The translations under genes and the position numbers were made by a program. The notes beneath the pieces were generated by a model, which made no database searches, was not told the DNA's origin, and saw only the letters and a list, made by a program, of their open reading frames with translations. DNA of 64,000 nucleotides from Acinetobacter sp. XH1741 (GTDB taxonomy: Bacteria; Pseudomonadota; Gammaproteobacteria; Pseudomonadales; Moraxellaceae). Every line of letters begins with the position of its first letter. Positions within the stretch are counted from its first letter, which is position 1. Positions 1 to 9,446 of this stretch are shown one piece after another. The stretch is taken from NCBI RefSeq assembly GCF_041021895.1, contig NZ_CP157428.1, forward strand, positions 248,001-312,000. The letters are read 5' to 3'.

Positions 1-1094
1 TTAAAACCAGTCACAATCAAAATCGCTGCGAGAGCAGACAACGGAATCATGTTCATGAGTTGAACAAAAAACAGAACCGCTAACAGCAATAATAAGCCAT
101 GAATAATCGTTGAACACTTACTTTTCGCACCCGTATTTGCATTTACGGAACTACGCACAATAACCGAGGTAACTGGCATTCCACCAATGAGACCAGAAAA
201 AATATTACCCACCCCTTGTGCCCATAATTCACGATTAGGTGGAGATGAACGTTTTTGAGGATCAAGTTTATCGGCTGCTTCTAGGTTTAGTAATGTCTCT
301 AACGAAGCCACAATCGCAAGCGTAATTGCTCCCGTATAAATTAATGGTTCGGCCAAATAGCTAAAATCGGGAAAAACCAGAACCTCTTGCGGCGCTTGCA
401 ATATATTTGGCAGTTGAATCAAATTACTGTTTTGCACTGCCCAAGGTGAACCAATATTCATTAAGACAAAATTTAAAACCGCTGCAAGCACCACAGCAAT
501 TAAAGCTGAAGGTAAAGCTAACTTCTTAAGCGGACTACTATCCCAAGCTAAAATTAAAAATAAACTCAGTAACCCAATAAATGCAGCTCCCGCATCAAAA
601 TGCTGAAAAAAAGCATCAGGTGTACTTGTCCAGATTTTTTGCCATGAAAAGTCTGTCAACCCAAATAAATAAGGTAATTGCGTCACAATAAGAATAGCAC
701 CAATTGCAGCCAATAATCCTAAAATGACATTATTTGGAATAAAGTTGGCAAAGAAACCTAACTTAAATATTCCAAACAAAATTTGTAAAATTCCTGCAAA
801 TACAATACACAATAAAAAAGCGGCATAATTGCCGCCTAATTGGTCTAACTGTACAAGGATGACCGCAGTCAATCCTGCTGCTGGCCCCGAAACACTGATG
901 TGGGAACCACTCAGCAGGCCAACAATAATTCCACCCACAATCCCGGCAATAATGCCAGAAATGATTGGAGCACCTGAGGCTAAGGCAATACCCAAACACA
1001 AGGGTAAGGCCACCAGAAATACGACAACTCCCGAGAGGAGATCGTTTAAATGAAATCTATTTTTCAGTTCTAAAGCCGGCATAAAAACAACCAT
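1..1094 (-). CDS. SulP family inorganic anion transporter (3' end cut by window edge)
   Basis: The minus-strand frame is open from the left edge to an ATG at 1094 (a second in-frame ATG lies at 1082; neither has a clear Shine-Dalgarno). The roughly 360 visible residues are a run of hydrophobic segments with SulP signatures: an early LPLCLGIALASGAP segment, SGPAAGLTAV, and GGMPVTSVIVRSSVNANTGA. SulP proteins are inner-membrane carriers for sulfate, bicarbonate or similar anions. The C-terminal STAS domain, if present, lies outside the window, so substrate cannot be guessed. The gene is separated from tex by about 290 bases and reads the same way. Confidence 0.88.
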   Translation of the reverse strand, partial: MVVFMPALELKNRFHLNDLLSGVVVFLVALPLCLGIALASGAPIISGIIAGIVGGIIVGLLSGSHISVSGPAAGLTAVILVQLDQLGGNYAAFLLCIVFAGILQILFGIFKLGFFANFIPNNVILGLLAAIGAILIVTQLPYLFGLTDFSWQKIWTSTPDAFFQHFDAGAAFIGLLSLFLILAWDSSPLKKLALPSALIAVVLAAVLNFVLMNIGSPWAVQNSNLIQLPNILQAPQEVLVFPDFSYLAEPLIYTGAITLAIVASLETLLNLEAADKLDPQKRSSPPNRELWAQGVGNIFSGLIGGMPVTSVIVRSSVNANTGAKSKCSTIIHGLLLLLAVLFFVQLMNMIPLSALAAILIVTGF

Positions 1095-1385
1095 TTATAA
1101 TATAAAAAAATAATCAATTTTTAATGTAACTGCCTGAAAGTGAGGAACTTACTTCAAGGCTTTATTGATATTGTCTGACAACTAAAAATGGTTAAAGTTG
1201 AGTTATGCTATAACGTTGTAGAGTTGATTGTAGATTTAACACCGTTTTTGTTGATCTTAAGATTCACCTCATCTTTACCACTGCGATTTCTGATGAACTG
1301 AATTGAATGATTCCTTAAACATCCTCTTTAAAACAATAAAAAAAACCTCCCATTTGGGAGGTTTTTTTAGGTCTACTCAAGGCTC
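1095..1385. other. Intergenic region between SulP gene and tex
   Basis: AT-rich spacer. It should hold the promoter of the SulP gene (near 1100-1200, minus strand) and holds the tex terminator at 1339-1369. No further gene seen. Confidence 0.5.
1339..1369 (-). terminator. Rho-independent terminator of tex
   Basis: Inverted repeat ACCTCCCA/TGGGAGGT with T runs on both sides, directly after the tex stop codon on the minus strand. It could terminate in either direction. Confidence 0.85.
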
Positions 1386-3737
1386 TTATTTAGAACCTTT
1401 AATTCCTGCTTGTAGTAACAAGGCACCAAAACCACCAATTTTTTGCTCTTGTGGTTTTTCTTGTTTGCTACGTTGTGGACGTTCAACCTGATCTTTACGT
1501 GGCTGTTGTGGACGCTTACCTTGTGGCTTACGTTCAGAACGTTGTTCGTTATTTTGCTCACGACGAGGTGGACGCTGTGCCTTAACAGGCGCCGAACCTT
1601 CCGCACGCATACTCAAGTTCACACGATTACGCTCAGCATCAACTTGCATAACACGTACTTGCACGATTTGACCTGGTTTAACCACTTTATGTGGATCAGA
1701 AACAAATTCATTCGCTAATTCAGAGATGTGAACTAAACCGTCTTGGTGTACGCCAATATCAACAAAGGCACCAAAATTCGTCACATTGGTCACAACACCT
1801 TCAAGCTGCATACCTTCTGTTAACTGACCAACTTCGGTAATGTCTTCACGGAATTTAGCAGTGCGGAACTCTGGACGCGGGTCACGGCCCGGTTTTTCAA
1901 GTTCAGCCAATACGTCTTGAACCGTTGGCAAACCGAATTTGTCATCGACAAACTCATCGGCTTTCACCTGACGAATGATTTCGGTATTACCAATAATGTC
2001 CTTAACAGTTGTCGCTTTTGCGGCAACAATTTTCTCGACAAGACCATAACTTTCAGGGTGAACAGCAGAAGCATCTAATGGCTCAGAACCATTTTGGATA
2101 CGTAAGAAACCAGCCGCTTGTTCAAAAGTACGCTCACCTAAACGTGGCACGCTTTTCAAAGCTTGACGGTTATCAAAACGACCATGCTCTTTGCGATATT
2201 CAACGATTTGCTGAGCAATTGCTTTGTTCAAACCTGCGATATAAGCCAAGATTGCTGGTGAAGCAGTATTTACATCTACACCTACAGCATTCACACAGTC
2301 TTCTACCACTGCATCGAGTGTTTTGGCCAAACCAGTTTGATTTACGTCGTGTTGATATTGACCTACACCAATTGATTTCGGGTCAATCTTCACAAGTTCA
2401 GCAAGTGGGTCTTGTAAGCGACGAGCAATAGACACTGCACCACGAATTGAAACATCAAGCTCTGGAAGTTCTGCCGATGCCAGTTCACTTGCAGAATAAA
2501 CAGATGCACCTGCTTCACTTACAGTCACACGTGTTAATTTAAGGTCTGTGTTTGCAGCCATCATTTCAGCAACTACAGCTTCTGTTTCACGGCTCGCAGT
2601 ACCATTACCAATCGCAATGAGCTCTACATTGTATTCACGGCATAAACGAGCTAACTCAGCAATCGAGCCTTCTTTATCTTCTTTAGGCGCAAATGGATAA
2701 ATCGTGCTATGTGCAAGTACGTCACCTGCATCGCTTACTACAGCCAGTTTCACACCAGTACGAATACCAGGGTCAACACCTAAAGTCGTACGGCTACCCG
2801 CTGGTGCCGATAGCAATAAATGACGAAGGTTTTCAGCAAATACCTGCATTGCTTCCGCTTCAGCAGTAAGACGTTTTTCTGTAAGTAATGAATGTTCGAT
2901 TTGAGGACGAACTTTACCTAACCAGAATAATTTTGCAGTCTGTTTTAAAAAGTCTTGACGCGTTTGTGGCTGAACCTGTTCAAGGTTATATTCAGTTTCA
3001 ATACGTGCCAATGGTGCATCATCTTCACCATCCACTTTTAAACCAAGTACGTTTTCTTGACGACCACGTAACATAGCCAATAGACGATGTGACGGTAGTT
3101 TATTTAGGCCTTCAGAAAATTCAAAATAATCACGGAACTTTTTGCCTACTTCTTTCTTTTCTTCAGATGCAACTGCACTTTTTAATACTGCTGTTTTAGC
3201 AAAAGTTGCTTTTAATTCTGTAGTAAGCGCAATGTTTTGTGCCCAATCATCAATCAGAATATGCTGGATCGCATCTAATTGACTTTCAACATCTGGATAG
3301 TCTTCATGGCTAAAACCAGCCAATGCTTCTGTCGGGTCAACTTGTTCTGTAATAATTTTTTCGGCGATCGGTCCTAGACCTGCTTCTTTTGCTTTAAAAG
3401 ACTTACTTGTACGCTTAGGACGGTACGGTGCATAAATTTCTTCTAAAGCATTTTTTGTTTCGGCTGCATTCACACGCGCCAACAAGTCATCACTCAATTT
3501 ATTCTGTTCTTGCAATGACTGAATAACCTTTTCACGGCGCTCATATAAATCACGTAAATACGCTAAACGAGTATCTAATTGGCGTAACTGCGTATCATCT
3601 AAACCTTGTGTTACTTCTTTACGGTAACGGGCAATGAATGGAACACTGGCACCTTCATCAATTAAGCGGATGGCAGCTTCTACTTGGTTTGGACGTACGG
3701 CAAGCTCACTTGCCAACTGCTGAACTAAGTCAGTCAT
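1386..3737 (-). CDS. tex: Transcription accessory protein Tex, S1 RNA-binding protein
   Basis: 783 residues from the ATG at 3737 (MTDLVQQLAS); the open frame reaches 12 codons further upstream but the family start is this one. Order of domains: N-terminal helical Tex domain with VPFIARYRKE near residue 35, a YqgF/RNase H-like fold beginning at GVDPGIRTG, a helix-hairpin-helix region (DVNTASPAILAYIAGL), and a C-terminal S1 domain around residues 640-715 (GVVTNVTNFGAFVDIG). The last 70 residues are a low-complexity Lys/Arg/Gln/Pro tail, longer than in many Tex proteins, likely a non-specific RNA contact. Tex is a conserved cytoplasmic RNA-binding factor linked to transcription. Monocistronic. 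Confidence 0.95.
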   Translation of the reverse strand: MTDLVQQLASELAVRPNQVEAAIRLIDEGASVPFIARYRKEVTQGLDDTQLRQLDTRLAYLRDLYERREKVIQSLQEQNKLSDDLLARVNAAETKNALEEIYAPYRPKRTSKSFKAKEAGLGPIAEKIITEQVDPTEALAGFSHEDYPDVESQLDAIQHILIDDWAQNIALTTELKATFAKTAVLKSAVASEEKKEVGKKFRDYFEFSEGLNKLPSHRLLAMLRGRQENVLGLKVDGEDDAPLARIETEYNLEQVQPQTRQDFLKQTAKLFWLGKVRPQIEHSLLTEKRLTAEAEAMQVFAENLRHLLLSAPAGSRTTLGVDPGIRTGVKLAVVSDAGDVLAHSTIYPFAPKEDKEGSIAELARLCREYNVELIAIGNGTASRETEAVVAEMMAANTDLKLTRVTVSEAGASVYSASELASAELPELDVSIRGAVSIARRLQDPLAELVKIDPKSIGVGQYQHDVNQTGLAKTLDAVVEDCVNAVGVDVNTASPAILAYIAGLNKAIAQQIVEYRKEHGRFDNRQALKSVPRLGERTFEQAAGFLRIQNGSEPLDASAVHPESYGLVEKIVAAKATTVKDIIGNTEIIRQVKADEFVDDKFGLPTVQDVLAELEKPGRDPRPEFRTAKFREDITEVGQLTEGMQLEGVVTNVTNFGAFVDIGVHQDGLVHISELANEFVSDPHKVVKPGQIVQVRVMQVDAERNRVNLSMRAEGSAPVKAQRPPRREQNNEQRSERKPQGKRPQQPRKDQVERPQRSKQEKPQEQKIGGFGALLLQAGIKGSK

Positions 3738-4382
3738 CGTGTTTGATCCCACAAGGATAAAGTTTAAAAGCAATGATTATAAAGACCAAGCCCATAAAAT
3801 CCACACTTGTTTGCGTATTCAAAACGTTTTTTTGTATTGACTATGAATTTTTCACATTCTTATCTTCAAAAAAAGCGCTTATTCAGGCTTTCAAGCCAAC
3901 TTTTTAATGCTTTAAAAAAGTAAATTAAGGGTGCTTTTTACCCTTAGAACAAAATTTTTAATATAAATTACGAGAAAATGAACATATTGATACATTGCTA
4001 CAGCGTATAAAAACTTAATTTTGTTTATCTTTATACATAAATAACGGTGACATAAAAGCTACGAAGCTTATCAATATCCACAGAAAATGGATAAAAAAAA
4101 TAGCTGTTATTTTTTAAATAATTTATTTGAAACAATTGTTTATTAAAATTTAAGCAATAAGAATTATGTTAATGACTAAATGTTTGGTTTTTTATTTGAG
4201 GCTTTGCTAAATTATGGACATAAGATGTTGTTTTTTGGTTTCAAGCCCCTACGAAAATTGTAATTTTGAGCAAATTGATACATAGTCTTAACAAGAACAT
4301 CAGCATTATACTGAGGGCTTGCTGGCAATAAGCCTCAGCGACCCAATAATATATAAATTATGACTTTAAAAGGGAGTACATC
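3738..4382. other. 645-base intergenic region upstream of ompR
   Basis: Very AT-rich divergent spacer between tex and ompR. It contains a small hairpin at 3927-3945 (AAGGGT/ACCCTT) and a stronger one in the ompR leader at 4311-4338. No open frame with a ribosome binding site was found. Presumably holds the promoters of both genes. Confidence 0.5.
4311..4338 (+). promoter_or_regulatory. Hairpin in the 5' leader of ompR-envZ
   Basis: CTGAGG(G)CTT pairs with AAGCCTCAG around a loop of nine bases, 45 bases before the ompR start. No T run follows, so it is not a terminator; it may stabilise the leader or bind a regulator. The role is inference. Confidence 0.4.
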
Positions 4383-5147
4383 ATGAGTTTAGTTGTACCT
4401 GCTGAACATCCTGAAACCGTACATAACGAAACGGATCGTGTCGAACGCATTTTAGTGGTCGATGACGATGTGCGTTTACGTACCCTCTTGCAACGTTTTT
4501 TAGAAGATAAAGGTTTTGTTGTAAAAACTGCCCATGATGCTTCACAAATGGATCGTTTATTACAACGTGAGTTATTTTCACTTATCGTTCTCGACTTTAT
4601 GTTACCCGTTGAAGATGGTTTAAGTATCTGTCGTCGCTTGCGTCAGTCAAACATTGATACTCCTATTATCATGTTAACTGCACGTGGAAGTGACTCTGAC
4701 CGTATTGCAGGCCTCGAAGCTGGTGCAGATGACTACTTACCAAAACCATTTAACCCAAATGAGCTTTTAGCACGTATTCGCGCAGTATTACGCCGTCAAG
4801 TGCGCGAGGTTCCGGGTGCGCCAAGTCAACAAGTTGAAGTGGTCAGCTTTGGTCCGTGGTCTTTAGATTTATCTACCCGTACGCTTACTCGTGAAGGACA
4901 AATCGTTACCTTAACGACTGGTGAATTTGCGGTATTAAAAGCATTAGTACAACATCCACGTGAACCGTTAACACGCGACAAGCTCATGAATTTGGCTCGT
5001 GGCCGTGAATGGGGTGCAATGGAACGTTCGATTGATGTTCAGGTGTCTCGTTTACGCCGTTTAATTGAAGACAACCCAGCACGTGCACGCTACATCCAGA
5101 CTGTATGGGGTGTAGGTTATGTGTTTGTTCCAGACGGTGCTGAATAA
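4383..5147 (+). CDS. ompR: OmpR-type response regulator
   Basis: 254 residues. Receiver domain: acidic pocket D27-D28-D29, phosphoacceptor D71 in LIVLDFMLP, switch Thr in MLTARG, and Lys in YLPKPFNP. A winged-helix output domain occupies roughly residues 150-250 (GVGYVFVP at the end). The unusually long N-terminal extension before the receiver (about 20 residues) is as I remember for Acinetobacter OmpR. AAAGGGAG just upstream is the ribosome binding site. The envZ sensor follows 17 bases on, so the two form the classic osmotic/envelope two-component operon. Confidence 0.93.
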   Translation: MSLVVPAEHPETVHNETDRVERILVVDDDVRLRTLLQRFLEDKGFVVKTAHDASQMDRLLQRELFSLIVLDFMLPVEDGLSICRRLRQSNIDTPIIMLTARGSDSDRIAGLEAGADDYLPKPFNPNELLARIRAVLRRQVREVPGAPSQQVEVVSFGPWSLDLSTRTLTREGQIVTLTTGEFAVLKALVQHPREPLTRDKLMNLARGREWGAMERSIDVQVSRLRRLIEDNPARARYIQTVWGVGYVFVPDGAE

Positions 5148-5164
5148 GCTTGAGATAAAATAGA

Positions 5165-6622
5165 GTGAGTTTAGAGCCAATTCCACCACAAACCTTTACC
5201 GATTATGTTACGTATTCAGAACGTAAACGGACGAGATGGGAACGTTTTCTCGACAAGATTAAGCCACGATCTGCGGCCATGCGTACCACTATTTTGGTAC
5301 TGCTGGTGGTATTCTTCAGCCTATTTATGTCATTGTGGTTTTTTTGGCGAACTCTCTATTTACCTGAAATCCAACAACATGCCCGTTATCTGGCCGTTGA
5401 ACTAGAGCTGGTCAATAACCCTAGCATACGTATTTTCCATGGCGATAATGAAGTTGACGTCGATGCATGGTTACGTAATCGGGTTGGCATTGAATATGTA
5501 ACCGATCCTAAAGAATATCCAAGTGTCCGCGATAAAGTTATTGCTGAGATTTTTACCAATCAGGTCGAGCAAAAATTAGCCAACGAGATTGGTGCCAAGG
5601 ATGTTACGGTTTACTTCCAGTTTAAACCTAGCCCACGTATCTGGATTCAAACTCCTGAAATGCATGGGAACTGGGTGCGCGAACCTTTAAAAACCTATGC
5701 GAACTATAGTCCCGAGCTATTAATTGGCTGGATTGTAGGTGTTCCATTGGTGTCGGCTATCATTATTTTAATTTTAGTCAGACAAATGAACCGTCCTTTG
5801 CGACGTTTGCAAAATGCTGCCAATGAATATAGTAAGTCAGGAACAGCACCTTATTTAGATACCAACCACGGCCCTCTCGAAATTAGACAAGTCAACCAAG
5901 CCTTTAACCGCATGGTCTATACGCTCGATCAAACTGAGCGTGAACGACGGATTATGTTAGCTGGTATTTCCCATGATTTGAGAACCCCTCTCACACGTAT
6001 TCGTTTAACTGCAGAAATGCTGCCAGATGAGTTTTTACGTGAAGGTCTGGTCTATGACGTAGATGATATGGATGCAATTTTGAATCAGTTCATCTCGTAT
6101 ATGCGTGATGGTTCAGATGAAGAACTGAAAGACACCAATATCAATATGTTATTGCAAGAATTGATCGTGCAGTTTAAACCACTTGATATTCATTTCGAGA
6201 TGCAAGATGTTCCCATTATTCCTGCACGCAGTCTCTCTTTAAAACGCCTCATTGCCAACCTCATTAATAACGCAAAACGTTATGGTGCCGAGCCAATTGA
6301 GCTCAGTGCAAAAGTTGAAAATGAACATATTTTGATTACGGTTGCTGACAACGGTGAAGGTATTCCGGAAGATCAAATAGAAGAATTAATGCAGCCTTTT
6401 GTAAGAGGCAACTCTGCTAGAACCATTCAAGGTAGTGGTTTGGGCCTTGCAATTGTTAAACGTATTGTCGACATTCATGAAGGTGAAATCCAGATTCACA
6501 ACCGTGAACAAGGCGGTTTAGAGGTTATTATTTCACTACCTATTCCAAAACCAGCAACTCCAGAAAACACCTCACCCAATCCTTTGGAAAAAATTAAACA
6601 AACTTTAAGCGAGCGCTTTTAA
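5165..6622 (+). CDS. envZ: EnvZ-type sensor histidine kinase
   Basis: 485 residues from a GTG start. Layout: cytoplasmic N-terminus of about 38 residues, TM1 about 39-62, a periplasmic sensor of about 120 residues, TM2 about 184-205, HAMP linker (RPLRRLQNAANEYSKSG), dimerisation/phosphotransfer domain with H270 in GISHDLRTPLTR, and an ATPase domain with NLINNAKRYG, DNGEGIP and GSGLGLAIV boxes. All kinase motifs are intact. It should phosphorylate and dephosphorylate the OmpR encoded directly upstream. A Pro/Thr-rich tail closes the protein. Confidence 0.92.
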   Translation: MSLEPIPPQTFTDYVTYSERKRTRWERFLDKIKPRSAAMRTTILVLLVVFFSLFMSLWFFWRTLYLPEIQQHARYLAVELELVNNPSIRIFHGDNEVDVDAWLRNRVGIEYVTDPKEYPSVRDKVIAEIFTNQVEQKLANEIGAKDVTVYFQFKPSPRIWIQTPEMHGNWVREPLKTYANYSPELLIGWIVGVPLVSAIIILILVRQMNRPLRRLQNAANEYSKSGTAPYLDTNHGPLEIRQVNQAFNRMVYTLDQTERERRIMLAGISHDLRTPLTRIRLTAEMLPDEFLREGLVYDVDDMDAILNQFISYMRDGSDEELKDTNINMLLQELIVQFKPLDIHFEMQDVPIIPARSLSLKRLIANLINNAKRYGAEPIELSAKVENEHILITVADNGEGIPEDQIEELMQPFVRGNSARTIQGSGLGLAIVKRIVDIHEGEIQIHNREQGGLEVIISLPIPKPATPENTSPNPLEKIKQTLSERF

Positions 6623-6813
6623 TTTGATCAATCGACTATTTAAAGCGCCATTTTAAATTTAAAAAAAGACTTTTTAAATCAATATAATAAAAACCATAAA
6701 AATAATTTATACCCACATTTATTTAAAAAATTAGACCTTAGCCTAACACCTATGCACTTTTCATTTTTTCATAGCTAAAATCCCGTATGTTTTGACAATA
6801 TTGAGGATGTCCA

Positions 6814-8328
6814 ATGTCTTTAAGTCGTATTCGCCTAGCTTCTCTTCATGACAAGGTCATCAGTGCTGAACAAGCTGCGCAATTCATCGAAAATGGAATG
6901 ACCGTTGGTATGAGTGGTTTTACTCGTGCCGGTGAAGCTAAAGCCGTTCCACAAGCACTTGTAGAGCACGCAAAGAAAAATCCGTTAAAAATCACATTAA
7001 TTACGGGTGCTAGCTTAGGTAATGACTTAGACAAACAACTCACGGAAGCAGGTGTTTTATCTCGTCGCATGCCATTTCAGGTAGACAACACTTTACGCCG
7101 CGCAATTAACAACGGCGAAGTCATGTTTATTGACCAACACTTGTCAGAAACTGTTGAGCAAATGCGTAACCAACAACTTAAACGTCCAGACGTTGCAGTT
7201 ATTGAAGCGATTGCGATTACTGAAGATGGCGGCATTATTCCAACAACTTCAGTTGGTAACTCTGCAAGCTTTGCTATTTTTGCAGAAAAAGTAATTGTTG
7301 AAATTAATACTTCATTAAGCGAAAGCTTTGAAGGTTTGCATGACATTTATATTCCGACTTATCGTCCAACACGTACTCCAATTCCATTAACAAAAGTGGA
7401 TGAGCGCATTGGTACAACTGCAATTCAAATCGATCCTGCAAAAATCGTTGGTATTGTATTTAATGATACGCATGACTCTCCATCAACAGTAACGCCTCCA
7501 GATGACGAGACTCAAGGCATTGCAAACCACCTAATTGCTTTCTTTAACAAAGAAGTTGCTGAAGGCCGTTTACCGAAAAATCTTGGTCCTTTACAAGCAG
7601 GGATTGGTTCTATTGCCAATGCTGTATTAACAGGTTTAAAAGATTCTGATTTTGAAGACCTCATCATGTACTCAGAAGTACTACAAGACTGTACTTTTGA
7701 ACTCATTGATGCAGGCAAAATGAAATTTGCTTCTGGTAGCTCAATTACACTTTCAGCTAAATGTGGCGAAAAAGTTTTTGGCAATATCGACGCTTACAAA
7801 GACAAATTAGTACTTCGTCCACAAGAAATTTCTAACCACCCTGAATTAGTTCGTCGTTTAGGCATTATCGGCATTAACACTGCGCTTGAGTTTGATATTT
7901 ACGGTAACGTGAACTCAACTCACGTGTGCGGTACTAAAATGATGAATGGTATTGGTGGTTCAGGTGACTTCGCTCGTAACGCGCACTTGGCAATCTTTGT
8001 GACCAAATCAATTGCTAAAGGCGGCGACATCTCTTCTATCGTGCCAATGGTAAGCCACGTTGACCACAGTGAACATGACGTTGATATTTTAGTGACAGAG
8101 CAAGGTCTAGCAGACTTACGTGGTTTAGCACCTCGTGAACGCGCTCGCGCTATTATCGACAACTGTGTACACCCACTTTACCGTGATGCATTGAATGACT
8201 ATTTTGATCGTGCATGTGCTAAAGGTGGACATACTCCTCACTTACTTCGTGAAGCATTGTCTTGGCATGCAAACTTCGAAGAAACAGGTCAAATGCTTCA
8301 AGCAGCACCAGTTGCAAAATCAGCTTAA
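6814..8328 (+). CDS. Acetyl-CoA hydrolase/transferase (succinyl-CoA:acetate CoA-transferase type)
   Basis: 504 residues, start supported by TTGAGGATG just upstream. This is a class I CoA-transferase of the Cat1/AarC type: N-terminal GMTVGMSGFTRAG, central GIGSIANAVL, and a candidate catalytic glutamate E288 in MYSEVLQD, where family members form the glutamyl-CoA thioester. The C-terminal region carries GGSGDFARNAHL and the GLADLRGLAPRERA segment. The expected reaction moves CoA between succinyl-CoA and acetate, which feeds acetate use and replaces a TCA step in acetic acid bacteria. Single-gene unit with its own terminator. Confidence 0.88.
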   Translation: MSLSRIRLASLHDKVISAEQAAQFIENGMTVGMSGFTRAGEAKAVPQALVEHAKKNPLKITLITGASLGNDLDKQLTEAGVLSRRMPFQVDNTLRRAINNGEVMFIDQHLSETVEQMRNQQLKRPDVAVIEAIAITEDGGIIPTTSVGNSASFAIFAEKVIVEINTSLSESFEGLHDIYIPTYRPTRTPIPLTKVDERIGTTAIQIDPAKIVGIVFNDTHDSPSTVTPPDDETQGIANHLIAFFNKEVAEGRLPKNLGPLQAGIGSIANAVLTGLKDSDFEDLIMYSEVLQDCTFELIDAGKMKFASGSSITLSAKCGEKVFGNIDAYKDKLVLRPQEISNHPELVRRLGIIGINTALEFDIYGNVNSTHVCGTKMMNGIGGSGDFARNAHLAIFVTKSIAKGGDISSIVPMVSHVDHSEHDVDILVTEQGLADLRGLAPRERARAIIDNCVHPLYRDALNDYFDRACAKGGHTPHLLREALSWHANFEETGQMLQAAPVAKSA

Positions 8329-8344
8329 ATCACTAATTTCATCC

Positions 8345-8371
8345 AAGCACTCCTAAGGGGGTGCTTTTTTA
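8345..8371 (+). terminator. Terminator of the CoA-transferase gene
   Basis: AAGCACTCC / GGGGTGCTT stem followed by TTTTTT, 17 bases after the stop codon. Confidence 0.85.
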
Positions 8372-8458
8372 TTTGTTTAAATTATTGATAAAACACTGCT
8401 CAAGCCCGAATTTTTATTTTATCTTTTCAACACATCAAAACAAAAAGTAGAAATCCAT

Positions 8459-8890
8459 ATGTTTATTATTCGTCAATTTACAAATGCAGATCTGGATGAT
8501 GTGGTTATTTTATGGGAAAGCTGTGGCCTAACTCGTCCTTGGAATAATCCTGAAACCGATATTTTCAGGAAACTCTCACAGCAAGATGATTTGTTTTTAG
8601 TTGCCATTAAAGACGAGCAACTCATTGGCACGCTTATGGGCGGCTATGACGGCCATAGAGGCTGGATTAATTATTTAGCTGTTCATCCCCACCAACAACG
8701 CTTAGGCATCGCTACAGCGCTTGTTCAGCAGCTTGAAAAGCGTCTTATGGCACGTGGCTGCCCAAAGCTTCAATTATTGGTACGTAAAGATAATTTGAAT
8801 GTACTGAACTTTTACGAACAGCTCGGCTATGAAGAAGTAGAAACTGTGTGTTTAGGCAAAAGGCTCATTCGTGATAACTCACCCGACTAG
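8459..8890 (+). CDS. GNAT family acetyltransferase, YpeA-like
   Basis: 143 residues. The GNAT acetyl-CoA motif is clear: INYLAVHPHQQRLGIATAL followed by the family's NLNVLNFYEQLGYE. The opening (IRQFTNADLDDVVILWESCGL) and the RPWNNPETDI segment match what I recall of the YpeA subgroup, whose substrate is not known. Cytoplasmic, single gene, with ATG following a GTAGAAA spacer and no strong Shine-Dalgarno. Confidence 0.85.
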   Translation: MFIIRQFTNADLDDVVILWESCGLTRPWNNPETDIFRKLSQQDDLFLVAIKDEQLIGTLMGGYDGHRGWINYLAVHPHQQRLGIATALVQQLEKRLMARGCPKLQLLVRKDNLNVLNFYEQLGYEEVETVCLGKRLIRDNSPD

Positions 8891-9021
8891 AGCGCTATTT
8901 TTTAAGCTTTAACTTATTTTAGGAAAGATCATTTGAGTTTGGGGATAAGTTACTCTGCTTGTGGATAAATCTCATTTTACCCACAAGTGGTGAAATTATT
9001 TATTTAGATAAAACATACGCA

Positions 9022-9057
9022 TGAAAAAAGCCCCATACAAAATGTATGGGGCTTTTT
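9022..9057 (-). terminator. Bidirectional terminator downstream of tRNA-Phe
   Basis: Stem AAGCCCCATAC / GTATGGGGCTT flanked by A and T runs; ends the left tRNA-Phe transcript on the minus strand and could serve the acetyltransferase gene on the plus strand. Confidence 0.8.
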
Positions 9058-9063
9058 CGAATA

Positions 9064-9139
9064 TGGTGGCGAGACCCAGGATCGAACTGGGGACACACGG
9101 ATTTTCAATCCGTTGCTCTACCTACTGAGCTATCACGCC
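9064..9139 (-). tRNA. tRNA-Phe (GAA), copy 1
   Basis: 76 nt, CCA encoded. Anticodon GAA in the loop TTGAAAA, T-loop TTCGATC with a CCCAG/CTGGG stem. The acceptor stem has a U5-U68 mismatch, shared with the second copy 126 bases upstream. Confidence 0.97.
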
Positions 9140-9226
9140 GATGGCCTGTATTAAGCCGTATCTCAGAACAATAGTCAACAATTATCCTGAGTTTCTGATT
9201 TAAATGAGTATTTTTTATACTTAAAA

Positions 9227-9251
9227 AAAATCCCTGATGGGATCAGGGATT
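9227..9251 (-). terminator. Hairpin between the two tRNA-Phe genes
   Basis: AATCCCTGA / TCAGGGATT stem followed by a run of T on the minus strand, placed after tRNA-Phe copy 2. It suggests that each tRNA copy has its own terminator. Confidence 0.7.
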
Positions 9252-9265
9252 GAAAACACAAATAA

Positions 9266-9341
9266 TGGTGGCGAGACCCAGGATCGAACTGGGGACACAC
9301 GGATTTTCAATCCGTTGCTCTACCTACTGAGCTATCACGCC
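9266..9341 (-). tRNA. tRNA-Phe (GAA), copy 2
   Basis: Identical in sequence to the copy at 9064-9139, including the CCA end and the U5-U68 mismatch. Confidence 0.97.
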
Positions 9342-9446
9342 GAAGTGGGCGTATTAAACAATGTTTATAAGAAGACGTCAAGCAACTTCCGTATTTTTTG
9401 TAACAAGTGATTATTTTTAAATCATAGCCACAACTAGAACAGCGTT

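Noticed and set aside
763..1053. ORFs of 74-78 residues
   Set aside because: They are shadows of the SulP gene, which is open to the window edge in another frame.
5205..5405. 66-residue ORF inside envZ
   Set aside because: Out-of-frame shadow of envZ.
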